Assembly (NCBI GenBank): GCA_020633655.1
Contig: JACKDF010000046.1
Span: 1 to 7,197, forward strand
Length of the DNA stretch: 7,197 nt
Reading direction: 5' to 3'
DNA from: Deferribacteres bacterium
Lineage (GTDB): Bacteria; Zhuqueibacterota; Zhuqueibacteria; Zhuqueibacterales; Geothermadaptataceae
Below, one piece after another: positions 1 to 6,211 of the stretch. The notes beneath the pieces were generated by a model, which saw only the letters and a program-made list of their open reading frames with translations, was not told where the DNA came from and did not search any database. Position numbers and translations under genes: made by a program. Every line of letters begins with the position of its first letter. Positions within the stretch are counted from its first letter, which is position 1.

Positions 1-7
1 AGTCGAA

Positions 8-80
8 GTGTGAAGCCGGACTCACGTTCAACCGGGCGCTTAGACAAGCTCTGCGACCGGTTTACGCTGTTTTTTCACAC
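8..80. other. Nested inverted repeats, possible structured RNA or fragment of an upstream element
   Basis: Three nested complementary segments are visible. GTGTGAA (8-14) pairs with TTCACAC (74-80). AACCGG (30-35) pairs with CCGGTT (57-62). Inside that, GC (36-37) pairs with GC (53-54) and GCTT (38-41) pairs with AAGC (46-49) around the loop AGAC, with small bulges on the 3' side. The 30-62 element is therefore a 12-bp imperfect hairpin. A run of six T lies at 70-75, eight bases after the hairpin on the plus strand, which is a little far for a standard intrinsic terminator but could end a transcript entering from the left. No riboswitch, tRNA or other RNA family is recognised. The plus frame starting at base 1 stays open to a stop at 121-123, but its 40 residues resemble nothing I know. 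Confidence 0.3.
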
Positions 81-168
81 AGCCTGGACATGCATCGGAT
101 ATTATTTTTGCAAATCAGTATAAAAGCTTTTCTCGCTTAACATCTGAGCTGAGATATTGCTCGAAATG

Positions 169-189
169 GCTATCTGAAGGGCAGATAGC
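169..189 (-). terminator. Hairpin just after the beta-solenoid gene, possible weak terminator or 3'-end stabiliser
   Basis: GCTATCTG (169-176) and CAGATAGC (182-189) form a perfect 8-bp stem with a 5-base loop. It begins 7 bases after the TGA of the minus-strand gene ending at 197, the usual place for a transcript-ending or mRNA-protecting structure. On the minus strand the stem is followed by CATTTCG rather than a clear U-run, so intrinsic termination would be weak. The structure is seen directly; its role is inferred from position. Confidence 0.4.
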
Positions 190-196
190 AAGCAAA

Positions 197-841
197 TCAA
201 TTCCGCTCCACTTCCGCCCCGACAATTTTCCCGGTAACTTCACTTGTTTCATCGATTTGTACTATCACTTTGACACGATCATTTTCAACGATGATATCTC
301 CTTTCACGACGCTGTGATCTTTCAGGCGAATATAGAGGCGTTTAAATTCATTTTTATCATTGCCTTTTGGACGTTTCACAAAAATATCATCCTTAACTTT
401 TGTGTGATTGGCTAGAGTAATACTGCCGTTGTATGTTTCGATTCCATTGTTCACTTGCGTATTATCGAGCTCGATATTCCCGTTAACCGTAAAAATAGAG
501 CCCCCGATTTCAACACCATTATCACACCGAATAGTGCCATTAACAGTAGCGAGGTCATGTCGAATTTCAACATCGCGCCCAATTTCCACGAAGCCATTCA
601 CGGATTGCACTTCACGGACTTCGGATTCTCTACCAATTTTGATTCTGCCATTAACCGTCCGGCACTCACCTCGCACCTCACAACCTTTGCCAATAAGAAT
701 TGAACCGTTTACTGTATTCATGCTCCCATTTTTCTTTTCGCCATCCTCAAGTTGCAGCGAATTGTTGATCGAAAGCTGACAAGCCTGAGCAATTCCAGCC
801 ATGAACAAGAACAATGTGGCGATTACATAACTTCTTCTCAT
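197..841 (-). CDS. Secreted bactofilin-like beta-solenoid protein with six 'TVNG' repeats
   Basis: This 214-residue protein begins with a Sec signal peptide: MRR, a hydrophobic stretch over residues 5-17, and likely signal peptidase I cleavage after AQA (18-20), just before Cys21. Residues 41-152 hold six tandem units, each carrying T/S-V/Y-N-G followed by alternating hydrophobic residues. The NG pairs fall at 45, 64, 82, 101, 120 and 138, a period of 18-19 residues as expected for rungs of a beta-helix. The C-terminal part (about 168-210) keeps the alternating beta pattern without the motif. Bactofilins and similar 'polymer-forming' proteins share this architecture, but they are usually cytoplasmic and this one appears exported. 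The start at 841 is preferred over the in-frame ATG at 853 because a GGAGG lies 5 bases before it. Mature cysteines at 21, 54, 60 and 106 could form disulfides. Cys21 directly after the cleavage site raises a lipoprotein option, but AQAC is a poor lipobox. It lies 145 bases downstream of the DUF5916 gene on the same strand, so co-transcription is possible. The function is unknown. Confidence 0.8.
   Translation of the reverse strand: MRRSYVIATLFLFMAGIAQACQLSINNSLQLEDGEKKNGSMNTVNGSILIGKGCEVRGECRTVNGRIKIGRESEVREVQSVNGFVEIGRDVEIRHDLATVNGTIRCDNGVEIGGSIFTVNGNIELDNTQVNNGIETYNGSITLANHTKVKDDIFVKRPKGNDKNEFKRLYIRLKDHSVVKGDIIVENDRVKVIVQIDETSEVTGKIVGAEVERN
386..721 (-). repeat. Six in-frame coding repeats of 54-57 bp encoding beta-solenoid rungs
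   Basis: The region encodes residues 41-152 of the secreted solenoid protein. Six units start with T/S-V/Y-N-G at spacings of 19, 18, 19, 19 and 18 residues. At DNA level the units are diverged, sharing mainly the reverse complement of 'ACNGTNAAYGG' around the motif. This indicates old duplications held together by structural constraint rather than a recent, slippage-prone minisatellite. Confidence 0.8.
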
Positions 842-846
842 CGTAT

Positions 847-851
847 CCTCC
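847..851 (-). promoter_or_regulatory. Shine-Dalgarno deciding the start of the beta-solenoid gene
   Basis: GGAGG on the minus strand lies 5 bases before the ATG at 841-839. The alternative in-frame ATG at 853 overlaps this site itself (ATGGAGG) and has no ribosome site of its own, so the shorter reading is favoured. Confidence 0.75.
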
Positions 852-986
852 ATTTGATTTTATGGAAATATTTAAGCCGTAATCCAATGGGTTCATTTAC
901 CGATTTTTGCAGACGTTGTTTCGTATTTTTGGAGGAAGAAATGAACATTTTTAGTTGAGCAATCTTTTGTGCTTAAAATGGAAGAA

Positions 987-3212
987 TCACATCCAGGTGC
1001 TTGTGTAGCTGAATTTCGCCATAAGTGTACGGTTCAAATTCCGTGGTTTTACGGGATTGAAACGAAAGCGATCCATATTGACCCCTTCATTGTAGACGAC
1101 ATAAAAATCATTGCCTTCACGGAAGTTGTAACGAAAACGAACATTTACCGTCACATCTTCATCAAAGGTATTGTATTGCGCAAAAACATTTCCGGAGAGT
1201 TGTGTATTGAATGCAAATCGTGCACGAATTTGGTAAACATCCCCCCGGAAGACCTGCTTTGTTTTGTCAAATTCAATTCGGTTGTATTGGATCCGACCCA
1301 GTAAAGTTAAGTATTTTGAGAGAGACCATTCCGGATTGATTGCGACAGAGAAGCGTGTACCATCGTAATACTGACCAACGGTAATCTCCCCTTCAGCTCT
1401 GTATGGCATGGAAAAGGGTGTAAAAAAGAGCATATCCACATCAGTAAAATTATAGGCACCGGGCACGATATTGATATCATCACTCAATTCAAAAGCTTCC
1501 TGCAAGGCCTCATAGTTTGAGCGTAACCACAGAATAGCGCCTCCTGTATTTTTAAAGGAGGTCTGAATACGCGGTCCGATGATAGCTGATTCAACTTCGC
1601 TGTCAACATTGCGAAGATAAACAGAATTTAGCCACTCAATTTGTGTACTGTTGAATTTTGATTTATCACTATACAACCATGTGTAGCCCAAATCACCATT
1701 CCATTTGGTGAAATTTTCCCGAAAAATAAATCCCGCACCGGGATCAAAATACTCCCCCGACCAGATGGTGCCTAACTTATAACCCATTCCCTGAAAACTT
1801 CTTCGATTCACTTGCAAAGAAAGCCTGCCATTCTTACTAAATGCATCGGATTCAGGCGCTTCGTCACCGCGGAGAACCGATTGTGCGAGGGCAAAAGCCA
1901 AATAATCGTCGCCCCACAGCCGGATATTGGAATCCAGGCCCAAGGCAAAGTTATTGTCCCCGCGCGCATTAATGCGGGATGTGAAGATCCCTCCGACGGA
2001 GGAAAATGGGTTGAAAAGTCGTCGTCGCCATCGCAGCACGTTGAAATTTTCTGATTCGAGTTCGTAGCTTTTTTCTGTCTGTAAATTCATGGCGCCAACA
2101 TCCCACGTACCAATGCGACCAACCAATCGAGCACCGCCATAAATCGGGATTATGTTACCATCCTCATCAATGCCGATGCGACGGCTATAAAACAGACGCG
2201 TTCCATCCCCGGTGGCGAATTCAAATACACTGGAGCGTTCCTGAAAAAACAACCGTTTTTCAGGGAAAAACAGCGAAAAACGGGTGAGATTGACTTGCTC
2301 ATCGTCCGCTTCAACCTGTGCGAAATCCATGTTGGCTGTCAGATCGAGAGTGAGATTGCTGGTCAGGCTGTATTTGAGATCCAGACCGAGTTCACGTTTG
2401 AACGAATCATCCTTTAGATAGGCTGTTTCAGGATCATTAAGCTCGTGGTTATATCCAAATCCTGCGAGAAAGTAGGGTGTCAGGTAAACAGGATTTTTTC
2501 TTTGTAGGCCTTCAAAAGTAATGGTCGCCATGATCGATGGCTTTAAGTGCGCCAACATAAATTTTTTCGGAAATGGCGGGAAATTTATGGCCTCCGTTTT
2601 TTTCCCCAGCCAGCGCCATGCCAGCAAACCCATGCTCACCTTGCCCTTGATATCCTGAAATCGCAGGCTCGAAAACGGAATACGCATTTCCATAAACCAG
2701 CCTTCTTTCGTGATTTCTGTTTTCACATCCCAAAACGTATTCCAGGATTCATTAAACGGGAGAACATCGCTGATAACCTCAGCATCATTAAAAATGGTCT
2801 GATCCAGCCGTATCCCTGTTGGCGTGGTCAGGAAAGCGAGGGCATTTTCATTATCGTTGAAGGTGTCGAGGATGAAACCGAACATATCATCGCTGCTGGC
2901 TGCTTTATCCCGCGTCAGCGAGTTGGCCTGCAAATCTGAAATATTTTGATTAAAAAAAGAGCCGCCAACAAAAATAAACTCCTCCGTATAACCGATGCGG
3001 ATTTCAGTTTTTTCACTTGGTATTCCATTTTCATTCGGATAGCTGCTTACCAGCGGCAGAGAAGTCGCATTGTGCCATTCCAGGTCCTCAGGAATCCCAT
3101 CGAAGGCAGGGGCCTTTTGAAAACGGTAAATCGAAAGTGTTGAATCGATTTGGGCCATTATAGGACTTAGGCAAGCAATTACAATAAGAACGAGAATTCG
3201 AAAAACACGCAT
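987..3212 (-). CDS. CBM9-like / DUF5916 outer-membrane beta-barrel protein
   Basis: This 741-residue protein starts with a signal peptide (basic MRVFR, hydrophobic 6-19, likely cleavage after Ala20). Residues about 27-230 match the carbohydrate-binding-module-9-like domain often found at the N-terminus of this family, including 'AFDGIPEDLEW' near 36-46 and the strand 'GWFMEMRIPFSSLRF' at 171-185. From about 240 to the end it is DUF5916. The hallmark motifs are 'DFAQVEADDEQVNLTRF' (296-312), 'FFPEKRLFFQE' (315-325) and 'LFYSRRIG' (340-347), followed by alternating polar/hydrophobic strands typical of an outer-membrane barrel. Length is typical of the family. A GAGG lies 7 bases before the chosen ATG. 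The protein is expected in the outer membrane with the CBM9-like domain in the periplasm; the substrate is unknown and sugar binding is not shown. VIAC at 11-14 resembles a lipobox but would leave too short a hydrophobic core. The protein ends in Trp-Met rather than the common terminal Phe. A possible minus-strand -10, TAAAAT, lies at 3242-3237. Confidence 0.88.
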   Translation of the reverse strand: MRVFRILVLIVIACLSPIMAQIDSTLSIYRFQKAPAFDGIPEDLEWHNATSLPLVSSYPNENGIPSEKTEIRIGYTEEFIFVGGSFFNQNISDLQANSLTRDKAASSDDMFGFILDTFNDNENALAFLTTPTGIRLDQTIFNDAEVISDVLPFNESWNTFWDVKTEITKEGWFMEMRIPFSSLRFQDIKGKVSMGLLAWRWLGKKTEAINFPPFPKKFMLAHLKPSIMATITFEGLQRKNPVYLTPYFLAGFGYNHELNDPETAYLKDDSFKRELGLDLKYSLTSNLTLDLTANMDFAQVEADDEQVNLTRFSLFFPEKRLFFQERSSVFEFATGDGTRLFYSRRIGIDEDGNIIPIYGGARLVGRIGTWDVGAMNLQTEKSYELESENFNVLRWRRRLFNPFSSVGGIFTSRINARGDNNFALGLDSNIRLWGDDYLAFALAQSVLRGDEAPESDAFSKNGRLSLQVNRRSFQGMGYKLGTIWSGEYFDPGAGFIFRENFTKWNGDLGYTWLYSDKSKFNSTQIEWLNSVYLRNVDSEVESAIIGPRIQTSFKNTGGAILWLRSNYEALQEAFELSDDINIVPGAYNFTDVDMLFFTPFSMPYRAEGEITVGQYYDGTRFSVAINPEWSLSKYLTLLGRIQYNRIEFDKTKQVFRGDVYQIRARFAFNTQLSGNVFAQYNTFDEDVTVNVRFRYNFREGNDFYVVYNEGVNMDRFRFNPVKPRNLNRTLMAKFSYTSTWM

Positions 3213-3507
3213 GGAAACGCCTCGTTTTAATTTTCAATTTTACCCGAACTGAAAGATAAAAAATTATTTCTGTCATTTAAAGTCGAAATCGCTTTATTTC
3301 AAAAGACATTGTGCCAGGAAATTTTTCACCGGTTTCAGCGAATACAAAACTCCCCTTAAAAACACACCGAAAAGGTCAAACGCCCTTCGTTCAATTGCAT
3401 TGTTTTGAACCTGTACCAGGAAAAAATGTTAAAATTAAATAAATCGGATGCAATGAGAACAATAAAAATTGCACTGCTCCCGCAGAACCAGTGAACGACC
3501 CAGATTA

Positions 3508-3536
3508 TTTTCAAATGCATCTTTTCACGGTATTTT
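3508..3536 (+). promoter_or_regulatory. Candidate sigma-70-like promoter for the small membrane protein
   Basis: TTTTCA (3508-3513) and TATTTT (3531-3536) each match four of six consensus bases and are separated by exactly 17 bases. Transcription would begin near 3543, leaving a leader of about 29 bases before the ATG at 3572. In AT-rich DNA such matches arise by chance, and if the host is a Bacteroidota member its promoter consensus differs. Confidence 0.3.
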
Positions 3537-3561
3537 ACGAAAAAGGATTGAAAATTTAACG

Positions 3562-3570
3562 AGGAGGTGA
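3562..3570 (+). promoter_or_regulatory. Near-perfect Shine-Dalgarno of the small membrane protein
   Basis: AGGAGGTGA is complementary to the 16S rRNA 3' end over its full nine bases and lies one base before the ATG at 3572, with the GGAGG core about 5 bases away. It is the strongest ribosome site in the window and supports this short reading frame as a real gene. Confidence 0.8.
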
Positions 3571-3571
3571 A

Positions 3572-3769
3572 ATGTTTACGTTTCTTCTTTGGTGCGTTTT
3601 ATTTATCCTGTGTTGGCCCCTTGCACTGGTTGCCCTTATACTTTACCCCATTGTCTGGATAGTGCTGCTGCCCTTCCGTCTGATTGGTTTTACGGTCTCT
3701 GCGCTTTTTGAGTTTTTAAAAGAGCTGATTATGTTGCCTGCAAATATCATTAAAAAATTAGCGCATTAA
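3572..3769 (+). CDS. Small hydrophobic inner-membrane protein of unknown function
   Basis: This 65-residue protein is almost wholly hydrophobic over residues 1-34. Prolines at 16, 26 and 34 suggest two short or one kinked membrane helix. A likely amphipathic segment follows at about 35-60, with Arg36, Glu47, Lys50 and Glu51, ending in Lys-Lys-Leu-Ala-His. There is no cleavable signal peptide and no catalytic motif. The near-perfect ribosome site, a plausible promoter upstream and a strong terminator 140 bases downstream all point to a real, separately transcribed gene. It stands alone between spacers of about 360 bases, so neighbours say nothing about function. I do not recognise a characterised family; toxin, membrane-complex accessory and envelope-stress roles are all possible without evidence for any. 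Confidence 0.7.
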   Translation: MFTFLLWCVLFILCWPLALVALILYPIVWIVLLPFRLIGFTVSALFEFLKELIMLPANIIKKLAH

Positions 3770-4127
3770 TAAATTCGAATCCCGTGGACGTATCAGAATG
3801 TGCACCTCCAGGCCATGAACCGGGTATATTTCCGTAACCATATCACGAAGGATTTTCTACTATGCCTGTTTTTTAATCCAAATACTTAATATGTTCACAC
3901 ATTCTCATGAAACGGAAGGCAATTAAGGGGGAATTATATCACCTTCCGTTTTTGTAAATCCCCGGCAAACAAAGCCCAACTTCTCCATCTCCCATTCTCA
4001 ATCTGCATGAATGAAGTATGTTCTGCGAAACGAACCACAAATCTGTTGCATTTTTTTTCTTTGTTGCTTACTATTATTCTTTCCTAAACAACCAACAACC
4101 CTAATATTTTCAACAATCTGGTTCACT
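3770..4127. other. Intergenic region: terminator, then leader of the carboxylase gene
   Basis: The first half contains the 3' end of the small-membrane-protein transcript and the terminator at 3910-3953. A second, poorer candidate pairs CAGGC with GCCTG (3864-3868) across a loop of about 50 bases, followed by six T. The second half is the pyrimidine-rich leader of the carboxylase gene. TTGCAT (4046-4051) and TACTAT (4069-4074), 17 bases apart, could be a weak promoter. The carboxylase frame stays open upstream to an ATG at 4011, but this stretch is not treated as coding. Confidence 0.5.
3910..3953 (+). terminator. Strong Rho-independent terminator after the small membrane-protein gene
   Basis: AAACGGAAGG (3910-3919) and CCTTCCGTTT (3942-3951) form a perfect 10-bp stem around a 22-base loop, and the descending arm runs into five T (3949-3953). 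Read on the minus strand there is no comparable U-run, so it acts on rightward transcripts. It separates the small membrane protein from the carboxylase cluster. The distance of 140 bases from the stop codon leaves a long 3' untranslated region. Confidence 0.8.
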
Positions 4128-5678
4128 ATGCCACACAGCGAAAAACTCAAAGAGCTCGAAGAAAAAAAGCAATCCGCCCTGCAGGGTGGGGGTGCAAAAC
4201 GTATTGAATCGCAGCACAATAAAGGCAAATTGACCGCCAGAGAACGGCTTGAAATACTGCTTGACAAAGGCAGTTTTCGCGAACTGGACATGCTGGTCCG
4301 CCACCGTTCCGATGGTTTTGGTATTGATCAGCAAAAATATTACGGCGATGGGGTTGTAACCGGATATGGCCGCATCGATGGACGACTTGTTTATGTTTTT
4401 TCGCAGGATTTTACGGTATTTGGGGGTTCCCTCTCCGAAGCACACGGCGAAAAAATTTGCAAAGTCATGGATCTCGCCTTAAAGAATGGCGCGCCCGTTA
4501 TCGGCATCAACGATTCCGGCGGCGCGCGAATCCAGGAGGGCGTTGCCAGCCTTGGCGCCTATGCCGAGATTTTTTTGCGAAATACCCTTGCTTCAGGCGT
4601 TGTCCCACAAATTTCCGCCGTTGTTGGTCCGTGTGCTGGTGGTGCCGTCTATTCTCCGGCGATCACCGATTTTATATTTATGGTAGATAAAACCAGCCAT
4701 ATGTTTGTTACCGGGCCCAATGTCGTGAAAACTGTTACCCACGAAAATGTCACGTTTGATGAATTAGGTGGTGCGAAAACCCACGCGCAAAAAAGCGGTG
4801 TAGCCCACTTCAATAAAAACAGCGAAGTCGAATGCCTGCTTGAGGTTCGAAAACTCGTTGGATTCATTCCGCAAAATAATGCGGAAGATCCCCCATTTCA
4901 TGAAACCCAGGATCCAATAGACCGCCAATCGACGGAACTTGATGACATCGTACCGACAACAGCGACCACGCCTTACGATATGAAGGGAATTATTAAAGAT
5001 GTGATCGACGACGGTAATTTTATGGAAGTGCATGAGGAATTCGCCGCCAATATCATCGTTGGGTTCGCCCGACTGGGTGGCAAATCCGTCGGCATTATTG
5101 CCAACCAACCAATGGTGCTCGCTGGTGTGCTCGACATCGACGCCTCCGTGAAAGCTGCCCGCTTCGTTCGTTTCTGTGATGCATTCAACATCCCCCTTGT
5201 CACCTTTGTCGATGTTCCGGGATTTCTGCCGGGTACCGCGCAGGAGTGGCATGGCATCATCCGCCACGGAGCCAAACTGCTCTATGCTTATTGTGAGGCA
5301 ACGGTACCCAAAATCACTGTCATCACCCGTAAAGCGTATGGTGGTGCGTATGATGTTATGAGCTCAAAACACATTCGAGGTGATATCAATCTGGCCTGGC
5401 CAACAGCAGAAATTGCGGTTATGGGACCCAAGGGTGCAGCAGAAATCATATTCAAGAAAGAAATTGATGAAGCAGAAAAACCGGAAGAAGTCCTGGAAAA
5501 ACGTTCCGCGGAATATGGTGAAAAATTTGCAAATCCTTATATTGCTGCCGAGCGAGGCTACATCGACGATGTGATTATCCCATCGACGACCCGCAGCGAA
5601 CTCATTTCGGCGCTGCACATGCTGGAAAATAAAGTTGATTCGAATCCCAAACGCAAACATGGGAATATACCTTTGTAA
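4128..5678 (+). CDS. Acyl-CoA (probably propionyl-CoA) carboxylase, carboxyltransferase beta subunit
   Basis: This 516-residue protein is a PccB/MmdA-type carboxyltransferase. It moves a carboxyl group from carboxybiotin to an acyl-CoA, typically propionyl-CoA to methylmalonyl-CoA, in the cytoplasm. Family landmarks in order are 'HNKGKLTARERLE' (30-42), 'FGGSLSEAHGEKI' (98-110), the oxyanion-loop motif 'SGGARIQEG' (130-138), 'GPCAGGAVYSPAITDF' (167-182), 'DVPGFLPGTAQE' (362-373), 'RKAYGGAYDVMSSK' (401-414), 'AWPTAEIAVMG' (423-433) and the terminal 'RKHGNIPL'. Asp409 sits where Asp marks propionyl-CoA preference in the actinobacterial PccB (Ile in the acetyl-CoA type), which favours propionyl-CoA. 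The start at 4128 gives the normal family N-terminus; the frame is open to 4011, but that adds 39 hydrophobic residues foreign to the family. No clear ribosome site precedes it. A biotin carboxylase gene lies two genes downstream, arguing against a sodium-pump methylmalonyl-CoA decarboxylase. The gene is intact. Confidence 0.93.
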   Translation: MPHSEKLKELEEKKQSALQGGGAKRIESQHNKGKLTARERLEILLDKGSFRELDMLVRHRSDGFGIDQQKYYGDGVVTGYGRIDGRLVYVFSQDFTVFGGSLSEAHGEKICKVMDLALKNGAPVIGINDSGGARIQEGVASLGAYAEIFLRNTLASGVVPQISAVVGPCAGGAVYSPAITDFIFMVDKTSHMFVTGPNVVKTVTHENVTFDELGGAKTHAQKSGVAHFNKNSEVECLLEVRKLVGFIPQNNAEDPPFHETQDPIDRQSTELDDIVPTTATTPYDMKGIIKDVIDDGNFMEVHEEFAANIIVGFARLGGKSVGIIANQPMVLAGVLDIDASVKAARFVRFCDAFNIPLVTFVDVPGFLPGTAQEWHGIIRHGAKLLYAYCEATVPKITVITRKAYGGAYDVMSSKHIRGDINLAWPTAEIAVMGPKGAAEIIFKKEIDEAEKPEEVLEKRSAEYGEKFANPYIAAERGYIDDVIIPSTTRSELISALHMLENKVDSNPKRKHGNIPL

Positions 5679-5766
5679 AATAACAATATGAAATACTGGA
5701 TAAAGTGAAGTGCCCTGATCCACTATTTCCCTTGCTCGATCACGCATAATTTAATCTGGTGAAACT

Positions 5767-6111
5767 ATGAACTACAAAGTTGAAGAAGTAAATGGAATCC
5801 ACATTCTGAGAATACATGAGGAAAGGCTTGATACGAGTGTTGCTCCGGATCTGAAAGCCGAACTTATGGCGCTGGCACAAAAAGGTTTACAGCAAAACAT
5901 TCTCATCGATTTAAAAGCAGTGGATTACGCCGACAGCAGCGGCCTCGGTGCAATTTTATTCGGCATTCGGCAGGCCAGGGAAACCGAGAGTCAATTAAAA
6001 TTAATGCATACAAATGTTCGTGTTATGAATCTCATTCGAATCGCTAAGCTGGATAATATCATCGATTTTTTTGATAATGAACAGGAAGCGATCGACAGTT
6101 TTTCAAACTAA
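5767..6111 (+). CDS. STAS-domain anti-sigma factor antagonist (SpoIIAA/RsbV-like)
   Basis: This 114-residue single-domain protein has the STAS fold pattern: an N-terminal strand pair, 'ILIDLKAVDYADSSGLGAI' at 45-63, and a C-terminal helix. The phosphorylation motif Asp56-Ser57-Ser58-Gly59 aligns with the site of B. subtilis SpoIIAA, including Ser58. Such proteins bind an anti-sigma or HPK-type serine kinase when unphosphorylated and are released when that Ser is phosphorylated; some act instead in phosphatase-controlled signalling or membrane complexes. GGTGA at 5758-5762, 4 bases before the ATG, supports the start. No cognate kinase, phosphatase or sigma factor gene is visible in the window. 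The gene sits 88 bases after the carboxyltransferase stop and 100 bases before the biotin carboxylase start, on the same strand. Family assignment is firm; target and signal are unknown. Confidence 0.92.
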   Translation: MNYKVEEVNGIHILRIHEERLDTSVAPDLKAELMALAQKGLQQNILIDLKAVDYADSSGLGAILFGIRQARETESQLKLMHTNVRVMNLIRIAKLDNIIDFFDNEQEAIDSFSN

Positions 6112-6211
6112 AAAAAGAATTATTGCACAAATAGAATTCAGATACAGCCAAATGACGCAGGCCTATTTCACTGGCGCGTAAAAAAAACGAATCGAAAAAA
6201 AGCTGTTGCAA

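Larger units (their letters stand above)
3213..3571. other. Divergent intergenic region with two weak inverted repeats
   Basis: This AT-rich spacer separates the leftward DUF5916 gene from the rightward small membrane-protein gene and so should hold both promoters. On the minus strand TAAAAT (3242-3237) is a possible -10 box but has no good -35 partner. On the plus strand a better candidate is listed separately. Two 6-bp inverted repeats are visible: GTTCAA/TTGAAC (3389-3394 with 3405-3410) and TGCAAT/ATTGCA (3449-3454 with 3468-3473). They could be operators or chance. I see no coding region with support. Confidence 0.5.

Noticed and set aside
1..123. Plus-strand frame open from the window edge to a stop at 121-123, possibly the end of a coding gene.
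   Set aside because: Its 40 residues match no family I recognise, another plus frame is similarly open, and the nested inverted repeats suggest non-coding structure.
408..779. Long plus-strand open frame opposite the beta-solenoid gene.
   Set aside because: It is an antisense shadow of the repeat-encoding region with low-complexity Ser/Pro/Thr content and no ribosome site, while the minus strand has a signal peptide and structured repeats.
931..958. Perfect GGAGGAAGAA followed by ATG and a five-codon frame (MNIFS) on the plus strand between the two exported-protein genes.
   Set aside because: The peptide is only five residues, has no plus-strand gene after it and no recognisable attenuator; most likely chance.
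4011..4127. In-frame 39-residue hydrophobic extension of the carboxyltransferase beginning at ATG 4011, resembling a membrane segment.
   Set aside because: The family is cytoplasmic and normally begins at the residues encoded from 4128; the extension is not found in relatives known to me and has no ribosome site.
5697..5722. TGGAT/ATCCA inverted repeat after the carboxyltransferase gene as a terminator or operator.
   Set aside because: Only 5 bp with a 16-base loop and no T-run; expected by chance.
6155..6179. ACGC-GCC / GGC-GCGT hairpin between the STAS and biotin carboxylase genes as a terminator.
   Set aside because: The stem is short with a bulge and is followed by A8 rather than a T-run on the plus strand, so it would not terminate rightward transcription.
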